Shown here piece after piece: positions 1 through 8,376 of a DNA stretch of 64,000 nucleotides (its first letter is position 1; each line of letters begins with the position of its first letter). The position numbers and the translations under genes were made by a program. Where the stretch lies: contig CAVSGF010000003.1 of NCBI GenBank assembly GCA_963727415.1, forward strand, positions 682,001 through 746,000, given 5' to 3'. This DNA comes from DASQPR01 sp963727415. Its GTDB lineage: Bacteria > Actinomycetota > Actinomycetes > Mycobacteriales > Micromonosporaceae. The notes beneath the pieces were generated by a model. It did not search any database. It saw nothing but the letters and a program-made list of their open reading frames with translations, and was not told the DNA's origin.

Positions 1-126
1 CTGAACCACCACGGTGATGAGGCCGAGCGGGATCATCGCGGCAGGCAGGCGGCCGAGAAATGACATGACCAGGAATCCGGGTCCGGTAACGCGGACCAAG
101 GCACGGTACGAAGAAGGGGCGGGCAC
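1..126 (-). CDS. MFS transporter, N-terminal fragment (runs off the window)
   Basis: The reverse strand reads from a GTG at 126 without a stop to the window edge (42 codons). The translation contains SYRALVRVTGPGFLVMSFLG followed by RLPAAMIPLGLITVVV, which looks like the short cytosolic start and first membrane helix of actinobacterial major facilitator exporters. A GGAG lies about ten bases upstream of the GTG; an ATG at 66 is the alternative start but would lose the conserved YR(A/E)L segment. Only the N-terminus is visible, so substrate and completeness cannot be judged. Family assignment rests on the residue pattern alone. Confidence 0.55.
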   Translation of the reverse strand, partial: MPAPSSYRALVRVTGPGFLVMSFLGRLPAAMIPLGLITVVVQ

Positions 127-453
127 GAGCCGAACGCTCCAATGAGAATGTGGATGTTCGCACGCCGTCCCACCCTCCGGCGTGCCCGTTGCGGCCCTGT
201 GCGATCTTCAACATTAGCCGCCGACCGGTCCGACCAGCCAGATACCCGCCTCAAATCGTGCGGCGAATCACCCTAAATGGAACATCGGCGAAAAGCTAGA
301 CGTGGCTAAAAAAACTGAAGTCTGCAAAGGTAGTGGCGACCGTGCCGCACCCCGCCGGCCCGCGGTGAAGGTGATCGTGCACACAACGTATGTTCCTTTC
401 GCAACCGGCTCCGCGTGCGCGGCGTCGGTTCGCTCTTCTTCCGGGAGGTGACC
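127..453. other. Divergent intergenic region, no gene seen
   Basis: This 327-bp stretch separates the leftward MFS gene from the rightward WG-repeat gene and must hold both promoters. It contains a run of six A near 308-313 in otherwise GC-rich sequence. I see no convincing -35/-10 pair, RNA gene or palindrome. The ORFs that cross it lack ribosome sites and family resemblance. Confidence 0.5.
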
Positions 454-2955
454 ATGAGCAGCGATCATGACGAGCGGTACCGCCCGGCCGCTCCCGCCTG
501 GGCCACCGTTCCGACGATGCCGTGGCAGAAGGTCATCGGCACCGAGGAAGATGAGGAGGGCGGCAGTCCCACTCCGGCACCTCCGGGTGCCGGCCGGGCC
601 CCGGTGCCAAGCCAGCGTGGGTCGCACGGCCAGTCACCGGCCGAACCGCGCGGCCGCGACCCGCGATCGGCGCCCCCCGGCCAGCAGCCGCAAGGTCCGC
701 AGCAGCCAGCTCAGCATCCTCGGGGCCAGCACCCGCGCGGTCCGCAGGCCCATCCACAGGGGCAGCCGCCGCGTGGTCGTGGTGGCCAGCCGCCGCACGG
801 CGGGGCTCACCCGGGCACCAATCCCCCGGCTCCGGGTGGCGGCCAGCGCCCGCATTCGGGGCCGCCGGCCGGATCCCGGCAAGGTCCGCCACCCGGCTAC
901 CCGGCGCGCGGACCGCAGCACGGGGCGCCGCAGGCGTACGCCGGCCCGCAGCATCCTGGCCAGCGCCCGGGGCCCCCTCCGGGCCAGCGGCCGGGTCGCC
1001 CGCGCGGTCCGCAGGGCGGGCCGCCGCCAGGTCAGATCCCGCCGCCAGGTCAGATCCCGCCGCCAGGAGGTCGGCCGCCACAGCACGGCCGGCCCGGACC
1101 GCAGCCCGGCCAGCAGCCGCCGAATGGGCCGGCTCACCGCCCGGCGGCACCCGGCGACCTGCCGTCATGGGCCGGACCGACACCGCAGCCGAACGACACC
1201 CCGATCCGGGCGTCGGCCGCGGTCGCACCGCCGCGACCGCAGCAGCGGGATGCCGCGCCCGCCACGCCGGCGTCCGCGCCACCTGCCCCGGCCTCGGCAC
1301 CCCCGGCTCCGTCGTCAGCACCGCCCGCGTCGGCACCGACTTCTGCCGCGCCCGTCTCGCCGGCTCCATCGTCGGCGCCCCCAGCGTCGGCACCGCCGGC
1401 CGATTCCGGCGACCTGGACGCGGGCAACTCCTGGTTCGCCTCGTCGGCGGCGGTCAGCGACGCACCGGTCTCCAGCCAGCCCGTGTCGGCCCAGCCGGTA
1501 TCCGGAGAACCGGTCTCCGCGCAACCGGTGTCCGGCGTTCCGGCCTCGGGCATCCCGGCCTCGGGCATCCCGGCCTCGGGCATCCCGGCCTCGGGCATCC
1601 CGGCCTCGGGCATCCCGGCCTCGGCACCCCCGGACTCTCCCGCAGCGCCAGACCCGGAGCAGATCCTGGCCACCTACGAGTGGTCCTTCCACCCGGAGAC
1701 GCTCCGCGAGGTGGTCGAGGACGAGGACGGCCTGGGCCAGATCCGCGACATGCTGACCGACAAGCTCAACACGCGCAGCGACAACGCTTCCCGAGCGCGG
1801 CTGCTCAGCCTGCGCGCGGTGGTATCCCGCATCCTCGGCGATCTCAGCAAGGCGCTCGCCGACGCCAAGCTTGCCCTGGCCCATGCGGAGGCGACCGGCG
1901 AACTGAGGCGCGTCGCGATCTGCCAGGCGCGTCTGGCGCACGTCCTGCAGTGGCAGGGTGAGTTCGCCGAGGCCGACCGGTTGTTCGCCGAGGCCAACTC
2001 GTCGGAGCTACCCGACCGGCTGCGCGGGACCATGCACCAGCACGCCGGCAAGTGCGCCTACGACCAGGGCCGCTACATCGAGGCATGCAACCACTTCGAG
2101 AAGGCGCTGGAACTGCGTAAGGTCGAGGATCCAGAGCTCGTCGCCGCGACCGAACTCGCGCTCGACGCGGTGTTCCGCCAGGTGATGCTCAACGACTGGG
2201 GCCCGTACCCGCGCACTCGCGAGGAGATTCTCCAGTTGCCCAAGCCGGCGGTACCGGCGATGGACGAGTCGACCCAGCTGTGGGGCTACACCGACGCTGA
2301 CGGCGAGACCGTGGTCGAGGCGAAGTACGCCGACGTCCAGCCGTTCCGCGACGGCGTCGCCTGGGTGCAGCGGCCCGAGTTCGATACCTGGGAGCTCATC
2401 GATGCCGAAGGCGAGTCGCTGATCCCCCCGACCTCTGGGTATCTCGGCGTGAGCAGCTTCTCCGGCGGTCTGGCGTGGGTGTCGCGCGACGGCAACGGCG
2501 GCTGGATCGCGGTGGACAAGTCGAATACAGTCACCATCTCGACCGGATTCGAGGACGTCCGGCCGTTCCGCCGAGGACTCGCTGCGGTCCGCCGTGGCGG
2601 CCGCTGGGGCGCTGTCGACGGCGTAGGGCGGGTCGTGGTGCCCTTCACCTACGATCTGTTCGCCACGGCGCTCTCCGACGGCCGCTATATCGACGGCTTC
2701 TCCGATGAGGGACTCGCTGTCGTGTCACTCGGCGGCCGCAAGGGCGTTGTCGACCGATCCGGCCGCACCCTGGTCGAGCCGGCCTTCACGTCGCTCGTCA
2801 TCCACCCGGTGGCGTTCCTCATCACCGACGACGCCGGCCGGTGGGGTGCGCTGGACCGCAAGGGCAGGATGCTGATCGAGGCGACCCACCCCAGCCGGGT
2901 TTCGGTGACCATGGAGATTGACCGGCTGATGGCCGACGCCCGCCCAGTGCTGTAG
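454..2955 (+). CDS. Proline-rich TPR and WG-repeat protein
   Basis: A 833-residue protein starting at ATG 454, chosen over the in-frame upstream GTG-type extension because GGAGGTG sits directly before it (444-450). Residues about 30-390 are low-complexity Pro/Gly/Gln/Ala/Ser sequence, including five ASGIP repeats encoded by a perfect 15-bp tandem repeat. Residues about 400-590 form TPR-like helical pairs (for example ARLAHVLQWQGEFAEADRLF and CAYDQGRYIEACNHFEKALE). The C-terminal 230 residues hold WG-type beta repeats (LWGYTDADGETVVE, RWGAVDGVGRVVVPFTYD, KGVVDRSGRTLVEPAF, RWGALDRKGRMLIE). No signal peptide or membrane segment is evident. WG and TPR repeats usually mediate protein binding, so a scaffold role is an inference. 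The gene stands alone, followed by a hairpin. Confidence 0.85.
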   Translation: MSSDHDERYRPAAPAWATVPTMPWQKVIGTEEDEEGGSPTPAPPGAGRAPVPSQRGSHGQSPAEPRGRDPRSAPPGQQPQGPQQPAQHPRGQHPRGPQAHPQGQPPRGRGGQPPHGGAHPGTNPPAPGGGQRPHSGPPAGSRQGPPPGYPARGPQHGAPQAYAGPQHPGQRPGPPPGQRPGRPRGPQGGPPPGQIPPPGQIPPPGGRPPQHGRPGPQPGQQPPNGPAHRPAAPGDLPSWAGPTPQPNDTPIRASAAVAPPRPQQRDAAPATPASAPPAPASAPPAPSSAPPASAPTSAAPVSPAPSSAPPASAPPADSGDLDAGNSWFASSAAVSDAPVSSQPVSAQPVSGEPVSAQPVSGVPASGIPASGIPASGIPASGIPASGIPASAPPDSPAAPDPEQILATYEWSFHPETLREVVEDEDGLGQIRDMLTDKLNTRSDNASRARLLSLRAVVSRILGDLSKALADAKLALAHAEATGELRRVAICQARLAHVLQWQGEFAEADRLFAEANSSELPDRLRGTMHQHAGKCAYDQGRYIEACNHFEKALELRKVEDPELVAATELALDAVFRQVMLNDWGPYPRTREEILQLPKPAVPAMDESTQLWGYTDADGETVVEAKYADVQPFRDGVAWVQRPEFDTWELIDAEGESLIPPTSGYLGVSSFSGGLAWVSRDGNGGWIAVDKSNTVTISTGFEDVRPFRRGLAAVRRGGRWGAVDGVGRVVVPFTYDLFATALSDGRYIDGFSDEGLAVVSLGGRKGVVDRSGRTLVEPAFTSLVIHPVAFLITDDAGRWGALDRKGRMLIEATHPSRVSVTMEIDRLMADARPVL
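1542..1616 (+). repeat. 15-bp tandem repeat inside the WG-repeat gene, five perfect copies
   Basis: Unit gcctcgggcatcccg repeated five times without a mismatch and followed by a degenerate copy (1617-1631). The period is five codons, so copy number can change without breaking the frame. It encodes ASGIP pentapeptides in the low-complexity linker. Confidence 0.95.
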
Positions 2956-2992
2956 GCAGCCAGGCAGCACTGCGCCTGTAGACAATCTCACG

Positions 2993-3020
2993 TAAGGGGC
3001 GCGCTGGCGCGCGCCCCTTA
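2993..3020 (+). terminator. Hairpin after the WG-repeat gene
   Basis: Perfect 12-bp stem (taaggggcgcgc with its complement) around a TGGC loop, 38 bases after the stop codon of the WG-repeat gene. There is no T-run, which is usual for high-GC actinobacterial terminators. Confidence 0.75.
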
Positions 3021-3043
3021 GCTCACGCCTATAGGGTCTAGCC

Positions 3044-4042
3044 ATGGAATTCCGACACCTTGGCCGCTCAGGGATGCTCGTAAGCGAGATCTCCTACGGC
3101 AACTGGATCACTCACGGATCGCAGGTCGAGGAGGACGCCGCGGCCGCCTGCGTGCGCGCGGCCCTGGACGAGGGCATCACCACCTTCGATACCGCCGACG
3201 TTTACGCCGGCACTCGCGCGGAAGCCGTTCTGGGCCGCGCGCTCAAGGGCGAGCGGCGCGAGGGCCTGGAGATCTTCACCAAGGTCTTCTGGCCGACCGG
3301 ACCCGGTCGCAACGATCGCGGCCTGTCCCGAAAGCACATCATGGAGTCGATCAACGGCTCGCTTACCCGGCTGCAGACCGATTACGTCGATCTGTACCAG
3401 TGTCACCGTTACGACTATTCAACGCCGCTGGAAGAGACGATGCAGGCGCTGGCCGACGTCGTGCACTCCGGTAAGGCGCACTACATCGGCGTGTCGGAGT
3501 GGAAGGCTTCGGAGATCCGGGCCGCTCACGAACTGGCCAAGGACCTGAACATCCAGCTGGTGTCGAATCAGCCGCAGTACTCGCTGCTGTGGCGGGTCAT
3601 CGAGGGCGAGGTCGTGCCGGCCTGCGAAGAACTCGGCGTCGGCCAGATCGTCTGGTCACCGATGGCCCAGGGCGTGCTCACCGGCAAGTACCTGCCGGGC
3701 CAGCCGCCACCGGCTGGATCCCGCGCCACCGACGCCAACTCAGGAGCCAACTTCGTGGCCAGCTGGCTGCGTGACGATGTGCTGAGCGCGGTCGCGAAGC
3801 TCAAGCCCCTGGCCGATCAAGCCGGCCTCACCCAGGGCCAAATGGCCATCGCCTGGGTCCTGCAAAACCCGAACGTGTCCAGCGCGATCGTCGGCGCGTC
3901 CCGGCCCGAGCAGGTGCGTGACAACGTCAAGGCATCCGGCGTGAAGCTGGATGCGGACTTGCTCAAGGCCATCGACGACGTGGTCGACTCGGTGGTCGAG
4001 CGCGACCCGGGCAAGACGCAGAGCCCGGCCAACCGGCCGTAG
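3044..4042 (+). CDS. Aldo/keto reductase, Kv-beta-like subfamily
   Basis: A 332-residue single-domain TIM-barrel oxidoreductase of normal family length. The catalytic tetrad expected for the family is visible: Asp49 and Tyr54 in FDTADVYAG, Lys80 in IFTK, and His121 in YQCHRYD. NADPH-binding features follow near the C-terminus (SSAIVGASRPEQVRDN). The N-terminus MEFRHLGRSGMLVSEISYGNW and the YSLLWRVIEGEVVPACEELG segment place it with the voltage-gated-channel beta-subunit-like aldo/keto reductases that reduce carbonyl compounds; the true substrate is unknown. Start ATG 3044. The gene is isolated between two strong hairpins, so it is probably a single-gene transcript. Confidence 0.9.
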   Translation: MEFRHLGRSGMLVSEISYGNWITHGSQVEEDAAAACVRAALDEGITTFDTADVYAGTRAEAVLGRALKGERREGLEIFTKVFWPTGPGRNDRGLSRKHIMESINGSLTRLQTDYVDLYQCHRYDYSTPLEETMQALADVVHSGKAHYIGVSEWKASEIRAAHELAKDLNIQLVSNQPQYSLLWRVIEGEVVPACEELGVGQIVWSPMAQGVLTGKYLPGQPPPAGSRATDANSGANFVASWLRDDVLSAVAKLKPLADQAGLTQGQMAIAWVLQNPNVSSAIVGASRPEQVRDNVKASGVKLDADLLKAIDDVVDSVVERDPGKTQSPANRP

Positions 4043-4080
4043 CCGGCGGCCGGCCCGTCGGCAAACCCGTCAGCAACAAC

Positions 4081-4112
4081 CGCGGCGCCCCACCCTGAGG
4101 TGGGGCGCCGCG
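4081..4112. terminator. Bidirectional hairpin between convergent genes
   Basis: Perfect 14-bp stem cgcggcgccccacc with its complement around loop ctga. It lies between the converging aldo/keto reductase and acetyltransferase genes and can serve both. Confidence 0.85.
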
Positions 4113-4124
4113 GCGTTGCTGAGT

Positions 4125-4730
4125 TCATCGCGCTTGTGCCGGTTCCCGCCACATCGGACGGAACTCGTGGATTCCGCCCGGACCATAGGCCGGTCCGGAA
4201 TCGGCGTACCCGTGCCGGAGGTACAGCCGGCGGCTACGCAACCCGCTGGCCTCCAGATATGCCGGAACCCCGGCCTCGTCGAGCTTGCCGTGATGCGCGT
4301 CGAGCAGCATCGCCCCGATACCGTGGTCCCGGGCCGAGGACCGGACCGCCATGAACGCGAGGTATGCGTGATCCGGGCTGTCCGGATGCGCAGCGTGCAT
4401 GGCGGCGTCCAGTTCCTGGAACCGGGCGGTGTGGGGCGCCGTCGCGGTCGCGAGCCGCTCGTCGTAGTCGGCCATCTCCGGGATCTCGCCGGGCGGCAGC
4501 CACACCGCCACCCCGGTCGGAGCCGACTGCTCCCCGACCACGTACACGTCGCCGTGGGCGATGGCGTGCCCGACGATGATCTCGAACTGGCCGGCCAGCG
4601 CATTCACTCGCGCTCCCTCGTCGGTTACCAGCCAGTGGCACACCGGCAAGGGGGCGAACGACTCGGCAATCAGCCGAGCGAGCGTGGCCGCCTCGGTGAC
4701 CGCGGCCGGCCGGATCGCGACCGTTGTCAC
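4125..4730 (-). CDS. GNAT family N-acetyltransferase
   Basis: A 201-residue protein with the GNAT fold: N-terminal VAIRPAAVTEAATLARLIAE, beta-strand DHAYLAFMAVRSSARDHGIG leading into the acetyl-CoA pyrophosphate-binding loop (RDHGIGAMLL), and a C-terminal LEASGLRSRRLYLRHGY strand typical of the family. The GTG start at 4730 overlaps the stop of the upstream APC permease by four bases (GTGA), so the two are translationally coupled. Longer in-frame extensions upstream run inside the permease gene and are not real. The acyl acceptor cannot be predicted; coupling to an amino-acid-type permease suggests a small amine or amino acid. Confidence 0.85.
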   Translation of the reverse strand: MTTVAIRPAAVTEAATLARLIAESFAPLPVCHWLVTDEGARVNALAGQFEIIVGHAIAHGDVYVVGEQSAPTGVAVWLPPGEIPEMADYDERLATATAPHTARFQELDAAMHAAHPDSPDHAYLAFMAVRSSARDHGIGAMLLDAHHGKLDEAGVPAYLEASGLRSRRLYLRHGYADSGPAYGPGGIHEFRPMWREPAQAR

Positions 4731-6334
4731 GACGCAGGGGTCTCGACCGAGTCCGGCTTGGTCCCGTCCGGCGCGGTCCCGTCCGGCGCGGTCCCGTCCG
4801 GCGCGGCGGCGATCTGGTCGGCCTCGCCGGTGCGCTGCTTGACCACGTACGCGTCCGAGGACGGGATCATGCCGGTGACCGCCTTGGCACCCATGCCGAT
4901 CGCGCCGTACACGGCCGGCCGGGCGGAGCGAAGGTAGAGTGCCCACGCCAGACCGACAACGAACATGACCACGTAGAGGCCGGGCAGGATCCACGATGTC
5001 GGCGCACCCACGCCGAGCAGGGTCGGGAAGGCGTGCACGGTCTGCCAGAACACGTACGCGAGGGCGATCGTGGCCAGCGCCGGCGCGATCAGGCGCGACC
5101 ACACCGACTCCCCATGGGCGTCCTTGGCGAAGTACAGGATGGCCGACAGCGAGGTTCCGATCAGCAGGATCAGGATGCCGAACCCGCCGGTGGTGCCGAG
5201 CCAGAAGAACAGTTTCTGGGTCGGGTCCCATCCGGCCGCCGCGTACACCACGATGACCGCAAGGCCGAGCACCGTCTGTGTCAGGGACGCGACAAGCGGC
5301 GCACCGGTACGCGCGTTGGTGTTACCGAGCACCCGCGGTAGCACGCCTTCGCGGCCGAGCGCGAACGAGTAGCGCGCCACCGAGTTGTGGAAGCTGACCG
5401 ACGCGGCGAAGAGGCTGGTGAACAGCAGAAGCAGCGCGAGATCGGCGGTACCGCTGCTGAACAGCTTGCCGGCGGTGGTGAAGAACAGGAGGTTCGGGTC
5501 GTTCTGCGCGTCCTTCGTGATGTTGCCTGGGCCCAGGGTGACCGTCAACGACCAGGAGGTGACCGCGTACAGAATGCCCATCACGGCCAGGGCCAGGTAG
5601 GTGGCGGCCGGGATGGTCTTGCGAGCGTGCCGGGCCTCCTCGGCGAACACCGGGGCCGCCTCGAAGCCGGTGAACGCGGTGATGACCAGGGCGAACGCGG
5701 CGCCGACCCCGGTCACGAAGAGACTCTTCGGCTCGAACGCCGCGAAGCTGACGCTGCCGCCGTCCGGGTGTCCGAGCGCGACCGTGTCGTACACCAGCAC
5801 GAAGACGATTTCCAGCGCCAGCAGGACACCGATCACCTTGCTGTTGATGTCGACTCGGAGCGCGCCCATCACGGCTACCAGGAACCATCCGATCAGGGCG
5901 ATCACCCACCAGCTCACGTTCCAGTTGAGCTTGTCGGCGAGCAGGTCGCTTCCGATGACACCGAAGAAGCCGTAGATGCCGATCTGCAGCATGTTGTAGG
6001 CGAGAAGCGCGATCAGCGAGGCGCCGACACCGAGGGCCTTGTTGGTGCCGTGCGCGATGTAGCTGTAGAAGGCGCCGGCGTTGGTGATATGCCGGGCCAT
6101 CGCGACGTAGCCAGCGCTGAACACCGCGAGCACGATGCCCAGCACGATGAAGGCCAGCGGAAGGCCGACGATGCCCATGAACGCCCAGCCGGAGACGACC
6201 AGGCCGCTTACGACGAGCAGTGGAGCCGCGGCGGTCATCGCGAACATGATGACCGCGAACACGCCGAGGCGGTCCTTGGCCAGCGAGGCCGATACCGCGC
6301 TGGGCGCGGCCACGGAGGAATTGCCGGAAGTCAT
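4727..6334 (-). CDS. APC superfamily amino acid/polyamine permease
   Basis: A 535-residue integral membrane protein with about twelve helices and the amino acid-polyamine-organocation signature at the first helix (VIMFAMTAAAPLLVVSGLVV) and in the FTGFEAAPVFAEEARHARKT segment. Length is normal for the family. The cytosolic C-terminal tail carries three APDGT repeats encoded by perfect 15-bp repeats. It follows the GPP34 gene by 33 bases and overlaps the acetyltransferase downstream, so the three probably form one leftward operon. Substrate is unknown; the family moves amino acids or amines by proton or solute exchange. Confidence 0.88.
   Translation of the reverse strand: MTSGNSSVAAPSAVSASLAKDRLGVFAVIMFAMTAAAPLLVVSGLVVSGWAFMGIVGLPLAFIVLGIVLAVFSAGYVAMARHITNAGAFYSYIAHGTNKALGVGASLIALLAYNMLQIGIYGFFGVIGSDLLADKLNWNVSWWVIALIGWFLVAVMGALRVDINSKVIGVLLALEIVFVLVYDTVALGHPDGGSVSFAAFEPKSLFVTGVGAAFALVITAFTGFEAAPVFAEEARHARKTIPAATYLALAVMGILYAVTSWSLTVTLGPGNITKDAQNDPNLLFFTTAGKLFSSGTADLALLLLFTSLFAASVSFHNSVARYSFALGREGVLPRVLGNTNARTGAPLVASLTQTVLGLAVIVVYAAAGWDPTQKLFFWLGTTGGFGILILLIGTSLSAILYFAKDAHGESVWSRLIAPALATIALAYVFWQTVHAFPTLLGVGAPTSWILPGLYVVMFVVGLAWALYLRSARPAVYGAIGMGAKAVTGMIPSSDAYVVKQRTGEADQIAAAPDGTAPDGTAPDGTKPDSVETPAS
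4761..4805 (-). repeat. 15-bp tandem repeat in the APC permease tail, three copies
   Basis: Three perfect copies of gtcccgtccggcgcg (plus-strand reading), encoding APDGT repeats in the permease C-terminal tail. The period equals five codons, as in the other repeats of this window. Confidence 0.9.
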
Positions 6335-6367
6335 TGGGTGACTCTCCAGTCTCGGGGGGATGGGGGA

Positions 6368-7024
6368 TTACTTTCGGGAACCCAGGACCGAGGCCGCGAT
6401 GAGGGCTTCGACCTGGAAGATCAGCGTGTGCAGGGCAGCATCTGTGAGAAGGGCGCTGAGGATCGTCGCGACGTTGCCCTGCAAGTCGACGACGTTGTTC
6501 GCAAGCAATGGCTCGATCAGGCCGGTCGCGCAGGCCAGCCCGACCAGCGCGCGTTCGGACGGTTCGGGCGCGTCGCCGCGGGCGATCACTTGCTCGATGC
6601 GCAGACCCCGCCAGCTCACCTGGACCATGTCGACGGGGACGTAGACCGGCTTGGACCGAATCAGACCCCGGGCCATCTCGACGGTCAGCATGCCGCGCGC
6701 GACCAGCCGCTCGGCGACCGCGTCGGGCGCCGACTGCGCGAAAAACGAAAGCCAAACCGGTACCTCATGGTCGGGTTCGGCGTTGACGTGATCGAGCATG
6801 CGAGCATGGATCGGATCGGCCACGTGGACGGGATTGACCAGGGCGATCAGCCGGTCCGACTTGACCGTCAGGTGCTCGGCCATGACGAGTTCGCACAGCA
6901 GCGCGGCCGCGAGTCCGAGACCCATCGCCCGATTGTGCAAACGGGGTCGACCGGACCGCTCATCCAACGCCATCAGGTAGAAGTCATCCGCGATGGCGAT
7001 CGGCTCTGAAGAGCGGCTGTTCAC
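6368..7024 (-). CDS. GPP34 (GOLPH3/Vps74) family protein
   Basis: A 218-residue protein matching the bacterial GPP34 pattern: N-terminal IADDFYLMALDERSGRPRLH, then LGLAAALLCELVMAEHLTV, and a C-terminal helical half with LVGLACATGLIEPLLA. In eukaryotes the family binds phosphatidylinositol-4-phosphate at the Golgi; in actinobacteria it is common but of unknown role, perhaps lipid binding. Start is the GTG at 7024. It is the first gene of a leftward cluster with the APC permease (33-bp gap) and acetyltransferase. No signal peptide or membrane helix is visible. Confidence 0.85.
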   Translation of the reverse strand: MNSRSSEPIAIADDFYLMALDERSGRPRLHNRAMGLGLAAALLCELVMAEHLTVKSDRLIALVNPVHVADPIHARMLDHVNAEPDHEVPVWLSFFAQSAPDAVAERLVARGMLTVEMARGLIRSKPVYVPVDMVQVSWRGLRIEQVIARGDAPEPSERALVGLACATGLIEPLLANNVVDLQGNVATILSALLTDAALHTLIFQVEALIAASVLGSRK

Positions 7025-7258
7025 CGGATAGCGACTCCTCCACGATCGGGTCTAGCCGTTCTAGATCAACGCGGAGCGAGCGTATCGGTTCATTGAAATA
7101 TGCATCAAGTCCAATCCTGCAACGATTCGATTACGCAGGGTTGAACGGCAGGCCGCCGGCGCTGCTGGCGGTCCATGGTAATCCATTGTAGACAGCAATA
7201 CTTCGGTGGCCCTGGGAGGCTGAGATCCGGTGACCGATGCCAGTGGCCGACGTTCTGA

Positions 7259-8050
7259 TCAACGCCAGAACTGGAACAGATCGAACCCGAACGAGTAGAG
7301 CCAATTCGGAACGTCGAAGGCACCCAGGATCGAAGCGATCAGGTCGAAGAACCAGGACCGCAGCACCGAGTAGTAGAGAAGGATGAAGACCGCGAAGATG
7401 CCGTACGGCCGAATCAGGTTGAAGGCCCTCTTCCAGTCCGGATTCAGGAACGGGAAGATGGCGTTGCCGCCGTCCAGGCCCGGTACCGGCAGCAGGTTGA
7501 GGATCGCGGCCATCACCTGGAAGAAGCCAAGCAGTGCCAGCGCCGCCCAGAAGTCGAGGTGGGCGGTGGTGGCGACGCGGAACAGGAACGGCAGCATCAG
7601 CAACACGCCGAAGATGGCGTTGACTGCTGGGCCGGCCAGGCTGATCGCCGCCTGGCGGCCCCGGCTTCCCACCCGGGAGTGGTCAACCCAGACCGCTCCG
7701 CCTGGAAGGGCGATGCCGCCAAGCAGCATGAGCACCACCGGAATCACGATCGAGAAGATCGGATGGGCGTACTTGAGCGGGTCCAACCGGAGATAGCCGC
7801 GGACCGCCACTCCATGATCACCGAAGCGGTAGGCGAACAGCGCGTGGGCGAACTCGTGCAGGCAGAGTGAGACCACCCAGCCGGACACGATGAACAGGAA
7901 GACGTTGAATCGCACGTTCCCGACCGATGTCCACAGCAACGCCGCGGACAACCCGAAGACGGCCAGGATGATCAGGAACAGCGGGCTCGGCCGGAACGCG
8001 TCACGAGGCAGGCCAACCGCGGCTGGGCGTTCGAAGTCGTAGTAACCCAC
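7259..8050 (-). CDS. M50-type site-2 protease family membrane metalloprotease
   Basis: A 263-residue polytopic protein. The zinc-binding HEFAH motif lies at residues 65-69 inside a membrane helix, and the third ligand in PVPGLDGGN (Asp193) inside another, as in site-2 proteases. There is no PDZ or CBS domain, which places it in the compact Rip-like/YwhC-like group. Such enzymes cleave membrane-embedded regulators or peptides; the target is not predictable here. The GTG start at 8050 shares its G with the TAG stop of the upstream small gene, so translation is coupled. Confidence 0.88.
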   Translation of the reverse strand: MGYYDFERPAAVGLPRDAFRPSPLFLIILAVFGLSAALLWTSVGNVRFNVFLFIVSGWVVSLCLHEFAHALFAYRFGDHGVAVRGYLRLDPLKYAHPIFSIVIPVVLMLLGGIALPGGAVWVDHSRVGSRGRQAAISLAGPAVNAIFGVLLMLPFLFRVATTAHLDFWAALALLGFFQVMAAILNLLPVPGLDGGNAIFPFLNPDWKRAFNLIRPYGIFAVFILLYYSVLRSWFFDLIASILGAFDVPNWLYSFGFDLFQFWR

Positions 8051-8250
8051 TACTGACCAGCCGGAGCCAGGCTCATCTTGTACTCGACCCGCTCGTCCTC
8101 AAGCAGCGTGACCGAGGCCGCCCCCGCGGCCACCAGCGGCCGCCACGCCTGGCCCAGCCACGACTCGGCATCGGCCTGGCTCGGAAAGGTCTCGTCCGGC
8201 CCCGTCACGGCGGCGCCGTCGGCGTCTTCGTACCGCCAGGTCCAAGTCAT
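8050..8250 (-). CDS. Small conserved protein coupled to the site-2 protease
   Basis: A 66-residue acidic protein beginning MTWTWRYEDADG at ATG 8250. A longer reading to 8364 is possible but its first 38 residues are Arg/Pro-rich and unlike the rest. The body (DETFPSQADAESWLGQAWRP, then a beta strand and VEYKMSLAPAGQ) looks like a compact alpha/beta domain found as short conserved proteins in actinobacteria; I know no function. Its stop codon overlaps the protease start by one base, which suggests the two are made together. Confidence 0.7.
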   Translation of the reverse strand: MTWTWRYEDADGAAVTGPDETFPSQADAESWLGQAWRPLVAAGAASVTLLEDERVEYKMSLAPAGQ

Positions 8251-8376
8251 CGTGTCGATCTCCCGGTTCGTCGGCGGGCGGGGCACGCCCGGCCGCGGCT
8301 CGCGCGAATGCCGCGGGTGGCAATAATCTCGTAGGCAAGAGTAGTGCGCTGATACGCAACCCATACAGTACGGAGC

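Noticed and set aside
5387..7009. 540-codon open frame antisense to the APC permease and GPP34
   Set aside because: Same reason: it shadows two genuine genes and has the typical antisense composition.
8251..8376. Cobalamin riboswitch before the cob operon
   Set aside because: The 126-bp leader is too short and lacks a B12-box-like sequence.
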